Part shown: one piece after another, positions 1-10,130 of the stretch
Numbering within the stretch: position 1 is the stretch's first letter
How the letters are laid out: every line of letters begins with the position of its first letter
Source: Haemaphysalis longicornis
Taxonomy: Eukaryota > Arthropoda > Arachnida > Ixodida > Ixodidae
Length of the DNA stretch: 64,000 nucleotides
Reading direction: 5' to 3'
Assembly: GCA_013339765.2 (NCBI GenBank)
Contig: CM023449.1
Coordinates: forward strand, 40,376,528 to 40,440,527
Translations under genes and position numbers: made by a program
Notes under the pieces: model-generated
Told to the model about the DNA's origin: nothing
The model's database searches: none
The model's input: the letters and a program-made list of their open reading frames with translations, nothing else

Positions 1-2330
1 CGCGGAGGCTGCAGGATCGATTCTCGACCACACCGGCGTTATATTATAGATTGACGCGGAATGCAGATATGCGCCTGGGGTGCCCCTCGTCTCTTTCTAC
101 GTCAGTATACGTTTACTCAGAACTCATGATTCAGCATTTAGATTCCTGAGAGGTGAGCGAAACGAACTAAAATATAGATGGTGCATTCCTGATCAGTTCA
201 GGGTAACCGAACCTCCCTTATAAGAGAAACTGCCGAACGAAGGACCGGATAGGCTGTAACGAAGCCGAGAGCCTGTTGGGGGGGCTTTGGAGGATTCCGT
301 AGAGGGTTTGGCAGATGGATTAGGTAAGAACATTCCCTGTCATTGCGACGATGACCCTGTTGTGAGACGACAGTAGTCAAGAGCATTATAAGGGAGGAGT
401 ATTCTATAGTGGGAGTGTTTGTGGTGGTTCGACTGCGATGAGGGTGATTTTTCAAGACAGCGTCTTTGTTTCTGTTGGAGCCTGTAGCTGACGCTGGCGT
501 CGCCGTTTCCGATCGCCGTGAATTTCACCGTTGAGGGGGGGGGTAGTAGCGTGTGACGATGATCATTATGATGATAATGGGGAGAATGAAAAAAGATGAA
601 CAACGATTGATTGTTGTTGATGATGATGATGATGGTGATAGGGAATATTTTTGAAGACTAACATTCAGTGATTTTCTCTTGCAGCGGACTCTGGATTTAC
701 ACTCGTAACTTGTCTCACGCTCGCGCTGTTTTGTTTCAAATTTGCCGCTCGAGCTCCTCAGTTTACCTCTTTCCCACGTCCTGCGTGTGGCGAGTAGCTT
801 CACGCTACTCTATTTTCTCCCCCCCCTCCCTAACGAAACCGACCTACACAAGCCAGGCTAATCCAATCCAATCCTCCCCACAGCCGGCGACTTTCGCGGC
901 TTCCTAATACCGGAAAGTGAATACACAAAGCCCATTCTGGTACGCGATCAGGACTTGCCCAAACGAGCGCATATTTTAAGCGCACGGACAGCAGCGCCGC
1001 CCCCCCCATCGGATCCTGAAATACGGGAACCGCGCGTCCGCAGGCTTTGCCCTGATTAGAGTCGTGCACACGTGCCCGGCTTCCGAAAGTCACGACTGCC
1101 GCCGCGTCACGCGTCCGGCAGAAACAGTTTCCAGCGCGTTCGAACACGCGCGCTCATCTGTTTTCGGCGTGGCTACTACTACGGCAGCCCGGGTTGTCGC
1201 TTATACAAAAACACTCTTCCGGGCTAACTCTCCCGTGTCCGAGAAACGGGGGAAGAAGAGGGCGCTTTTTTCTCACAGCGGGGGGTGCCTTGTTGTCTCC
1301 CCCCCTCTCCTGGAGCGGGCGTCGCCTCGGCATTTTAATTATGACCGGCGGATTCGCACCAGCGCGCCGCTCTGTTTTTGGAGAGTTTTCTTTGTTGCTT
1401 GTGTGTACTGCGTTGTTTTCTTTCTCGCGGACGAGATGGTGATTGAGCGGCGGCCATGTGCGCGCCCGTGGTGTTTTTTTTCGGACTCGCGAAGCACGGA
1501 TATCGCGGTGAACCGCAACTTTCTCATTAAAACAAAAAAGAGGAAATAAAGACACACCCGTAAACGCTGAAGGATGAGGACATACGCGTTCCATTTCCCT
1601 TGCGCTTTCTTGCTTTGTTTTTGGGCACGGATACTGTGTGATTTTGGATGAACGGGCATTTATTCATAATTGTTCGTTCTCTCTCTACCTCTCACTCTCT
1701 TTCTCTCTGCGCGTGTGTGCGTGCGTTACACATTGCGTGCAAGTAGGAATTCCTTATTAAATAGGCTCTTCTATTTTCTAAGTCCAGCTAGACGGCACTC
1801 GTACGTATGCACTGCCTAGAAATACTTCAAGGTTAAACATTTCATTAGTTACGGTTTTCTTCTTTATTAACGAGTGAGCAAATTTCGAGCATTACTTTGC
1901 TGAAAAAGATAACCGCATCTGGAGATTCACGCGGACAGAATCCGTCACTAAGATGCCCGTTCGCGGCATGTTACCAGAAACCTTTCTCAGCAGCCGACGG
2001 TCAGAGCTTCATAGCCGATGCACCAACTCCGACTTATTTGTGCTATCGTCTTTTGTAGTCGTCCTTTCTTCCCACGTACTTGTTTTTCTTCAACGTTTAA
2101 AAGCTTTTCTACTTCAGATATGCGACACCAATTAGCCCCCACTGGTGCCCTTTTCATCAATTTCCGTTCACAGCGACGTCAACGCACCTACCCACATATG
2201 TCTCCACATCTCAACAAGAGCAATGCTGTCGTTTTCAAACATCATTAAAGGAAGCCAGGTGCCGCTTGGTCCTTTGTATAGAAGACGAGGGAAGTGGTTT
2301 AGTTTTCTTTTTGTCCGTACACTGTGATGC
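1..2330. other. non-coding stretch, no gene recognised
   Basis: I see no convincing exon here. The stretch holds a G9 run (535-543), a GAT-rich microsatellite (about 612-640), C runs near 823 and 1001, and a CT-rich tract (about 1675-1712). Near 684 there is a 3'-splice-like TTTTCTCTTGCAG, but the frames behind it close quickly or are low complexity. Confidence 0.6.
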
Positions 2331-2520
2331 AATTCCTCCGGTCAGCTTCACCGCAGTGCACTCGAGTGACCAGTACATGCAGCCAACTACGAAAATTTCG
2401 GCGAATGGCGATGATGAGCTCACGATTTGACTCAAAAAATCGCAATGCAAGAGTATTGACGTTCTGCTCTGTGCATTGACACGGCGCGGGTCATAATTTT
2501 GAGTCAAATGGTTCGGACCA
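2331..2520. repeat. diverged dispersed repeat, copy 1
   Basis: This segment aligns imperfectly with 32715-32880. Both share a block around TTCACCGCA..(A/G)CACTC, a TTTGACYCAAAAA block about 90 bp further on, and TTTTGAGTCAAATG near the end, in the same order. The inverted pair TTTGACTCAAAA / TTTTGAGTCAAA suggests a small internal hairpin. The family is not identified. It could be an old MITE or the edge of a larger transposon. Confidence 0.45.
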
Positions 2521-2893
2521 GTGTCACTAAATATAGGGGTACAGAGTATGGGCACCCTTTTCTCCTATTGTTCCGTGCCGCTGCTACGATCATTGGTCAG
2601 TTCGCATCACGTGACATTTGCTTTCACTGCAACTGTTCATGGGTGCCGCCATTTTGTTGTTTATGAGTTTTAGCCGATCAACTGTAGTAGACTTAGCTTG
2701 TCCTCCCTGCTCTGCGGCTGCGCGAGACTGACGTCGTCGTTCTGAACGCGAATCAAAGATAACTCGTGTAGCAGCATTTCAGTAGCAGAAGTGTCTAAAG
2801 ATGCCGTTCTGCTGCATCTTCGCCAGTGTTGTTAACAAGCGACCCGGTATAAGTTAGCGGTGAGGCCGTAGAAGCGGCAATCTCGCAACACTA

Positions 2894-3074
2894 GGCAGTT
2901 TTAGCATATCGTTCCCGTGTTTGCGTTACCGTTTACCGTGTTACCGGAAGCGCTGGTGACGGTGAAGCCTGTGCCGGTAAGTTACCGTTCGCGGCAACTC
3001 TCGCGCTGCGCAGTCTACTCCCGCAAACACGGTAAACGGTAACGTAAACACGGTAACGATATGCTAAAACTGCC
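2894..3074. mobile_element. MITE with 49-bp terminal inverted repeats, TA duplication
   Basis: The arms 2894-2942 and 3026-3074 are inverted repeats matching at 47 of 49 positions, starting GGCAGTTTTAGCATATCG. The element is flanked on both sides by TA (2892-2893 and 3075-3076). It is 181 bp with an 83-bp spacer and no coding capacity. TA duplication is typical of Tc1/mariner-type elements, so it is probably a non-autonomous derivative mobilised by such a transposase. The arms also contain short internal repeats of CGGTAA / TTACCG. Their near-identity suggests a fairly young insertion. Confidence 0.8.
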
Positions 3075-3076
3075 TA

Positions 3077-4078
3077 CTGATAAACGGCAAAATGGCCGCC
3101 GTTGCTGCTTCAGTGGCGGTACTCTTATACCTTATCTAGTGGCACTAGTTCGGACGTTTTTCTGTCACCAAACATGCGATTTACTGTAACCACATCATAC
3201 GCGCAAACATCTGGGCAGAGAGTGAAAAAAAGGGAGACCTTCTCAATCGCCCATCGCAAAACGGCCGATAAGGATCGCGTAGCTTCCGGCGGCGGCAGCA
3301 GCAGCAGCTCGCGAGTGTTTCGTTTCAAGACGCCGCGCCCCTCCTTAGTTTAGGAGAGGACGCTTTCGGTGTTGTGGCCTGCCTCATTAGAAAGGCCAGC
3401 GGGGTCTCGACGACTTCTTCCTCCACGCACACACACGTGTGCGGCGCTTGTACCACCACCACCACTCGGTTTCTCCCGCGGTCACCGATCTGTCGCTGCT
3501 TCTCTCCCCCTCCACAGTCCGGCCGCGGCGGGAAACGAAGCCGCTCTTTTCCCTCGGGACGCCCGCAAGAATTTTAAGGGGGCCCGGGTGGTGGAGGAAA
3601 AGATCCTTTCTTTGCCCTTCTTGTGGCCCCGTCTGGGGTCGACTTGACTGCAGCCTGCCGGCTGCCTTTCTTGTCCGCGGGGCGCCGGAAATTGGCGCCG
3701 GCTGCGCGTTCGCCACCGCCACCGCTTTGGGGCAGCGTACGGCAACCCGGAGAAGACTGCAAAAGGGAGCGCGCTGCTCTGTAGGGACCAGTGCGCTTTT
3801 GGCGGTCGTGGCGTGCGGACGCGCGCGCGCGTGGTTCTTTCCTTGGGAAGTGGTGGTGGTTCGTTCGGCGCGGGAGTTGTGGTGTGCCCTGCCACGTCGC
3901 TGTGTTGCCAACGTCGCTGGATATTGGGATACGAGAAGACGAGGGATTTGTGGCTTTGGCTTCGTTTATTACTATTTTTCGTCGCTGCGGTCCAGATTCG
4001 GGTAAGCTTTGAACGTACTTTTGATGTAATTGCTAGTTCGTTTCCTCTGGCGTTATTTTGAGTTTTGTGGAATTCTTG
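3077..4078. other. CpG-rich non-coding tract with a possible splice donor
   Basis: About 3280-3960 is GC- and CpG-rich, unlike its surroundings. It ends at a consensus 5' splice site (GG|GTAAGC, GT at 4002-4003). That pattern would suit a promoter with a non-coding first exon on the plus strand. No TATA box or open frame with an ATG supports it, so this is only a suggestion. Several overlapping open frames are products of the base composition. Confidence 0.25.
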
Positions 4079-4230
4079 AACTGTTGAAGATCATCTTGGA
4101 ACAACAGCGTAAAAACACAGACACTAGGGGAAGGAAGTGACAGGGCGACGCTGTTTTCTTTCATTTTCTCTCCTAGTGTCTGTGTTCTTACGCTGTTTTT
4201 TCGAAGATGTTCAACCAACACCAATTCGCC
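4079..4230 (-). mobile_element. short foldback retroposon-like element (copy 1)
   Basis: The arms 4104-4128 and 4172-4196 are inverted repeats matching at 24 of 25 positions (ACAGCGTAA.AACACAGAC type). Weaker pairing extends outward to about 4079 and 4217. Read on the minus strand it begins GGGCGAATTGGTG, close to the start of the second copy at 51597-51728. The two share layout: a GGGC..TTGGT head, AAAAAC.AGCG, then the complementary half. I do not know a named family. It could be a SINE-like RNA-derived element that folds into one long hairpin. Confidence 0.6.
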
Positions 4231-4670
4231 CAAATGTCGATCCTTCTATTGATCAGTAGGGCGTCCCAACAGAGAAAGATGTCTTTATTTTATGCCCGAG
4301 ATGGGTTTCGAAGGGAAGACTTCTTGAACAATCTCTCTCTGCCGTCAGCCAGGACTTCTTGCATCCTTGCGGTGGTTTTGGTCATCCGGACTTCTGTGAG
4401 TTGTGGCCCATTGTACTGTAGTCTTAATTTTGTGCTGGTTAAAATCATCGTGTCTGTATTGCTGCTTTTGCGGCTTTTAGCCGGTTGTACGCCAGCGAAA
4501 ACCCCACCCTTACTTGCTCGTCATTACAGGACCATACAATGTGATGGAGGTCTGCTTTGCTGTTGCACAGAGTGCAGATGTTTGAATAATTACCAGAATT
4601 GTGACGTCTGTGAACGTGCCTGCACCTACAGTGATGCCGTGTCATTATTTCTCCTGGAAGGCTGAACGGG
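4231..4670 (-). pseudogene. LINE (non-LTR retrotransposon) 3' fragment
   Basis: On the minus strand a short open frame (about 4645-4445) contains CTLCNSKADLHHIVWSC. This fits the C-x2-C ... L-x-H-I-x-W-x-C motif found near the C-terminus of many arthropod non-LTR retrotransposon ORF2 proteins, after the RNase H or linker region. The frame is then closed by stops. The sequence runs on through an A-rich, AATAAA-like stretch (about 4280) towards 4231. No reverse transcriptase core is visible, so this is a 5'-truncated, decayed copy. A foldback element abuts it. The clade is not assigned. Confidence 0.55.
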
Positions 4671-4979
4671 GTGTAATCGCGGAATGTTTTGCCATTGGAC
4701 GACTTTACTCAGTCCGAATTTCCCCGTGCGACATATTTGAACCATTTCACTAACCTTGGCGTGTGTATGCGCGTGTGACGACCGGAGTAAGTCGGAACCT
4801 TACTAGAAGGACAAAGAAGACTTCTTGACAAGCGTTAGCGCACTGTGACTGATATCAACTGTCTTGCGAAAATACACGCCCAGGAATCGGAGGAAACTAA
4901 CGTATGATGTGGTGAAGGCCCGCACTAACCGCCGTCTAAAGTATTTGCGTTATTCCAGGAACACCATTGAAGTCCAATC
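4671..4979. other. non-coding, possibly more LINE-derived sequence
   Basis: No intact frame or repeat boundary could be fixed. The stretch lies directly upstream, on the minus strand, of the LINE fragment and may be an older part of it. Confidence 0.3.
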
Positions 4980-4982
4980 TAA

Positions 4983-5143
4983 GGCTATGTTCAGACTACC
5001 GACGCAAAAGCCATATGGTGATCTATAGACGTTAAAAAAAAAAAAAAAAACCGGCATGTCACGCAGTTCGGTTGGCTGAGACGTGAAATGACGTCATTTT
5101 TAAAAGTTATTACGGCAGTTTCGGCAACAGTCTGAACCAGGCC
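4983..5143 (+). mobile_element. PIF/Harbinger-like MITE, copy 1
   Basis: This 161-bp element is flanked by TAA on both sides (4980-4982 and 5144-5146). Its ends are imperfect inverted repeats: GGCTATGTTCAGACT at the left and the complement of AGTCTGAACCAGGCC at the right. A poly(A) run of about 16 lies in the middle. Two relatives with the same internal order are at 13166-13332 and 13381-13527. The 3-bp TWA duplication and GGCC-type ends are characteristic of the PIF/Harbinger superfamily. It has no coding capacity. Confidence 0.8.
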
Positions 5144-5247
5144 TAACACGCGTCGTACGTATCGCATAGTCAGCTTTGTATCCTCTCTCCGTGACTCACG
5201 TTCTGAAGTACCGGAAACGAACGTAAACTACTGACTAATAACTTTAG

Positions 5248-5437
5248 CATGACACCGGAAACTCGCATACTCGTTCCGCGGCGAACGGAAATTGGTCCTC
5301 TACTTCATCATATCTGATATACTTGAAAAGATACATGTTGGACATGGCACCGGAAACTTGCATGCTTGTTCCGCGGCGAACGGAAATTGGTCCTCTACTT
5401 CATCATATCTGAAATACTTGAAAAGATACATGTTGGA
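5248..5437. repeat. 95-bp tandem duplication
   Basis: Two adjacent units, 5248-5342 and 5343-5437, are nearly identical. Each carries CCGGAAACT, TTCCGCGGCGAACGGAAATT and CATCATATCTGA. The few differences seen (for example GACACC/GGCACC, ACTCGC/ACTTGC, GATATA/GAAATA) point to a recent local duplication. Confidence 0.85.
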
Positions 5438-8400
5438 AAGCGCTGGAAAAAGACCGCGGGGAGGAAACACTTGGGAGAACCGACATGACGTCATCCGACC
5501 TCTTCTCTTTGCACACTTCTTTCTGGCGCTTCTTTTGAAATCTATTCGTACTAACCAGCCCCAGCTGTCTGCCCTCTACCAAAGAAGATGCCGCCTGGAT
5601 AGCCCTCTTCGGCTTCCTTTATCTCAGCCCTATTAATAGCACGACGAGCAAGGGAATGTGTCCCCCCCGCGGGCAAGCGTGGCCCATCCGTCCAGTGCCC
5701 TCTCGCATTCTGTCCTCTGGCCGCCACTTCTCGTTCGTCCTTTTATTTTCGTGTACGCCGCGACAAAGGACCCAAGTTTGTGGCCTCTCTTGAGGGAGCG
5801 GCAAAATCTTGTTTCCCCCTCCGGCTGTCCAGTTTCTTTCCTCCTCCTCTTGCGCTTCTTTTTGAGCCGGGGGAGAGCTCATAGCGCTGCGCTCTTTCCT
5901 CGCGGATTAGGGATTAGTGACGTGGATCGGGGGCCTCTCCGCTGCGTTCTCCTCCGCCTCCTCTCCTCGCCATCTCTGTGTTTCCCCTCGGGGGAATTAG
6001 CGGTGGCACGCTGCTCTGTAAAGAGAAAGAACCCTCGGGGAATGCCTGTCCCCTTCACAGAAAGGCACACCAGGGAGCACTGAGCCGTCCACCCGAACAG
6101 TTCCGTGCAACCCTGTTGTAAGTTGTCCGTGCATTAATAAGCGGTCACACTTACCTGGAGCAGGTGTAGAATACGAGCAAGGGTTTAACGGGTAGCTCAA
6201 CCAGTCATAATCCTAAACCATCGTCGAGACTTCCCTAGCTTTTGGCAGGGACTAGCTCGCGCATGCGCTGTTTGAAATTTCGAAGTCGCCGTGATCCCTG
6301 CATGCGGAGACGACTTTTAGCCTTGTGCGTGGTGCACGCAACTAACTGCTTGCGGGACGACACCCTGCAGGAGGCGCGTACTATTTGGCGTTTGCCACCC
6401 TCGGGTGCCTTGTTTGCCGAGCGTTTCCCGCCGATGTCGCGCGACTGCGTGCGACCGTACAAAGGCGCCGCATTACTTTGGCGTTTGGGAGAAGCAGGGA
6501 GATGGGATTCGGGCGGCTTGAGGGGCTGGAATACACGTGTGTCACGCCTCTACCGCTCCCGTGACAGGCAGAGTCACCGTGGGGATGCGTTCGGCCAGTG
6601 GACACGCACTCGTGTGTGGAAGCTGGCGCATGCGTCGGTTCCTTTGAAACTAGAGAAGTTGACGAAATAAGAAGAAAAAAAAAAAGCGCGTGCAACTAAG
6701 CTCGTTTGGGCGCTTATTGGCGTCTCACTGAAGTGTACTCCTCGTGGAAACGATGGAGAGGGAACCGCTGTGCGGCTCCAAATTGACAGCGGCCACTATT
6801 CGCGGCGGCACCGATCCCGCCTCCGAATTTACGGACGGCCGAAAATAACGGTTCTTCAAAGGAGGCGCCCTGGAAATTCCTTCTCTATTGATTTTTTTTT
6901 TCTTTTCTACGCAGTAGTTTTCTCTCTTCCTGCCCTGCTTCCTGTTTCCGCTTTCTGCATGCGTGCGCGCGCGCCGTTCGGTGAGGAATCATGCGCTGGT
7001 TGGTTTGGGGGAAAAACATCTCGGCGGCTTGATGAATCGCTTCCCGTGATCATTCACCTTGCCTGCTTCGGCTGGCGCTAAACAACGTCTGGACTTTACT
7101 GGTGGCGCGTGCGCATGCTCCGTGCGGGCCGCCGTCGCCTGCAACGTGCGGTACATGTATCCGACAGGTCATCGCAGTAAACATTCGTTGTTTAGAGACG
7201 TGAGATCATCGCCTTTGGACGCTTCGTGTTTGTAAACGCAGTGGTGGGTAGACACTTCTCCGAGGTATCGTGAGGGCATTTCAGGAGCCTATATTTTAAT
7301 GGCAGTCCTTACCGACGCAACAATAACCCCTCGTCTTTGTGGCTGTCAAGGTTCGTTTTTCAGAAGAGAGAGAGAGAGAGAGTTTTCACGAAAGAACACG
7401 CGCGAAAACGACTTTTTTACGCACCCTAAAGACTACAGAGTTATCTTTTTAATAGATCGCATCCACCGCTCATCGCGTCCAAAATGTACCTTTAAGGGGT
7501 AACAGCCTTAGCGTGCAACTTTTTCCCCCTATTTTTAACAGCCAAGCTGTTTAGCAAATCGAAATTTTTAGTGTCCGCAGTTAAAAATACCAAGAAAGTA
7601 CCCGAGCGCTCGGGCCTCGCGACGACCGCCCAGCGTCCCCGGCGCACGTTTGTCAAGCCAAGCATACCACTTAAGTATATTGGCTGAGATTGGCAAAAAA
7701 AAAAAAAAAAAAACTTCAGCGTTCGCCGTAATCGTGGCAACACTTGCTCGGAACGAGAAAGACACGTCATAGCGTACGCCGCTCCAAGGTGATGTCCAAT
7801 TATTATCACGTCCAAAAAAGCGAAGGAAGCTCGCACTTATAGCAACAATAATGGAGTAATAAAGGTCGTTTCGACAGGGAAGAAGCAAAACGGCTGCAAT
7901 CGTGGTCTCAAGCCGTCCTAATGGTCGTGAAGGTTGCGCATAGCCTCGCTACCTTACGCGTAAGGGTGAGCTTCCTTCATTCTCTTTCTCAGTACGCCGT
8001 TATGTCTCTTCGCTTTTACGCCTATTACGCGAAAACCGTTTGTTTTGGCCTGCAGACTCCTTGTACCAAGTCATTGTAAAGTCCGGTAGCGCCCCACCCA
8101 ACTTCCTTCCTTTCACTGACCAGTACGAACTGTAGTTATCATTTTTCTGCGTCAACTCACAAACAGCGAGTGCGAAAGGGCAAGGTGAGTGAGGGAATTA
8201 GCACGTTATTGCCTGACGGTCGCGAGACAGCGGCGGTGTCCGTCCCCGTCTTCCGCATTGCATCACGCGTTCGCCCCTCTTGCCTTCTTCTCCCTCGTGC
8301 GTGGCGGTCACCGCTTGGCTCCCACTCCCTGACGAAGACAGTTTACGGTCGGTCGCCGCCGAGCGCGTCTCCCCCGCCGCCGTGGAGGCGACGGTCTGCG

Positions 8401-9000
8401 AAGAACGCTCGCGCGCCCACGCGAACACCACTGCCGCAGCTTTTTCATTACGCGAGACGCGGCGGGGTCCTGCTCCTCAAAGCCACGCCCCGTCTCACGT
8501 CTCTGCGTCTTTCCCCTCTTGTTTTTTTTTTTTTCTAACTGCTGCTGCTACTGTCGTAATGTCGCCTGAGCAGGGCTGCAGCCTGGGAGATTATTGCCCC
8601 GGCTTGCTCTTTCTGGGCGCGCGTCTTTGGGAGCGTCCATTGCTTCTTCTTTTTCCGGGCCTTTCGTTGTGTGCGCACGTTTCTTCCTCTTCGCTTATCG
8701 GCGTTGGGTACCTGCCCTCGCCTGCGGGGAAGATGGCATTCGGCTTCTGTTTCGGGAGGGCGGGAAGTTGCCGCTGCTGCCGCTTTGTCACTGCTCCCGG
8801 GGTGGAACCGTTTACAATTCAGACGGCAGTCATTCGGGCTTAAACGACAGTCGGGGGATCGGGAGTGTCCCATAGCGATTGGAAATAGGCATAAAGTTTT
8901 GTACTAACATAGTTTATTACTATTCTAAGCAGCAGCAGCAGCAGCCCCCTGGGAAGTGCCACCTGGGGAAGTGCCACAGAAGGCTTCGCTTAAATGTTTT
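5438..9000. other. mostly unique non-coding sequence
   Basis: No supported gene. It contains a GA microsatellite (about 7365-7381), a poly(A) run (about 7696-7712), a poly(T) run (8521-8534) and a CAG run (about 8930-8945). A strong donor-like AAG|GTGAGT has its GT at 8185-8186, but no partner acceptor or start codon supports an exon. The open frames in 5.6-6.7 kb and 8.2-8.9 kb are overlapping in several frames and arginine/serine-rich, as expected from GC-rich non-coding DNA. Confidence 0.55.
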
Positions 9001-10130
9001 AGCGAAGCTCCTTACGCGCTGGGCTGTCGGAGTCTCCTGTCGTCGTCGTCGCAATCGTCGTTTGTCTCATGTAGTCACGGTACTAAACCACCGGGTAACT
9101 CGCTTACTCCTCGCGCTAGGACGTAACGCGTGCTCAAAAACCACCGGGACACTTGTTTACGCCTCGCGCTGGAGCGCTTCGAAACGCGTACTAAAATAAT
9201 ATCGGAACATTCGTTTACGCCTCGCGCTAGAGCGTTTCGTGCTTCAAAGACAAGAGGTGTTTTGTAGCAAAGTTGTATACCTGCACCCCCCAACGGTTTC
9301 ACCTCCGTTGGCAAAAACGCCAAGGCGCCGCGAATACACTTATACACTGCATGCTTCGCCCCTCTCCAGGTTTCACGTTAAGGCCCAACCACATGCACGC
9401 GTAAAATCGACGTAATCGCGCAACGATGTACGCCTGCGGCGACATCCACCGCTGCCTTTACGCCGACCGACGACGTCGGAGAGGGGCGAGCAACCACACA
9501 TCGCCTCAACGCGCGTAAACGTACGTAAACCAATGCGCCGCGCAGTGTGGCTCGACTACCCCGGACTCAGCTTTGTGGCGACCAGTTCAACTACATTTTA
9601 GCTCAAATAAAACAAATTATGCATATTCTCACAAAAGTACGTATATTTAACACAGAAACAACTAAGACAGTTCTTGGGACATTAAAAAACGTTAAGGATT
9701 AGTATGCATACTTGCCAGGCACAAAACCCTGCGCTACATTTGGCGTAAACTGCCTTGGTCCCATAGTTTCTCGTTGGTTCGCGTGTTTTGTCCGGTGGTT
9801 TGCTCCCCATATTTGACAAATTACTTCGTTTTATCACATAATCAATAGTAAAGTGAGCCTATGTATCACTTTGCTGTCTGGTTATATGCGGCCTGACTGC
9901 CAGACAACATCACCGCCAGATGTCTACGTAAACACCGTGCGCCCGAAAGTTTGCGCCGGTGTCCGGCGGGCTCCGACTTTGGCGTAACAAGCGCGTAGCA
10001 ATGCATTTGGCGTACGCCGGAGTACGCCGGTTCCTTACGCGCTTACGCCCGTTTACGTCGTTGCGCGAGTACGTCAGTTTTACGCGGGCATGCGGTTGGG
10101 CCTTTAGTGGAGATGGCCCGGGATTTTTCT
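9001..10130 (+). repeat. dispersed VNTR-bearing repeat, copy A (split by an insertion)
   Basis: Order in the family: a head with GGGCTGTYGGMGTCTC and CATGTAGTCACGGTACTAAA, then an array of ~58-bp units (core ACGCCTCGCGCTRGARCG), then CTTCAAAGACAAGAG, a TATACCT..CCCCCCAACGGTTTCA block, and a tail TTAGTGGAGATGGCC. Copy A has three array units. It is interrupted at 9381-10103 by a separate element. Its tail resumes at 10104 exactly where copies B and C continue without a break. Ends are approximate. No protein-coding potential seen. Confidence 0.85.
9381..10103. mobile_element. 723-bp TIR element nested in repeat copy A, TTA duplication
   Basis: It begins AGGCCCAACCACATGC and ends with the near-complement. 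The inverted match extends about 50 bp with scattered differences, sharing CGCGTAAAA, GACGTA and TCGCGCAACGA blocks. TTA lies on both sides (9378-9380 and 10104-10106). Copies B and C of the host repeat give the unoccupied site (one TTA in B, TCA in C), so both boundaries are supported independently. The interior has no convincing ORF. TTA duplication fits PIF/Harbinger. The A/GGCCC terminus is not one I recognise. Confidence 0.88.

Noticed and set aside
660..800. 3'-splice-like site near 684 considered as the start of an exon
   Set aside because: The following frames either stop at once or lack complexity and a matching donor.
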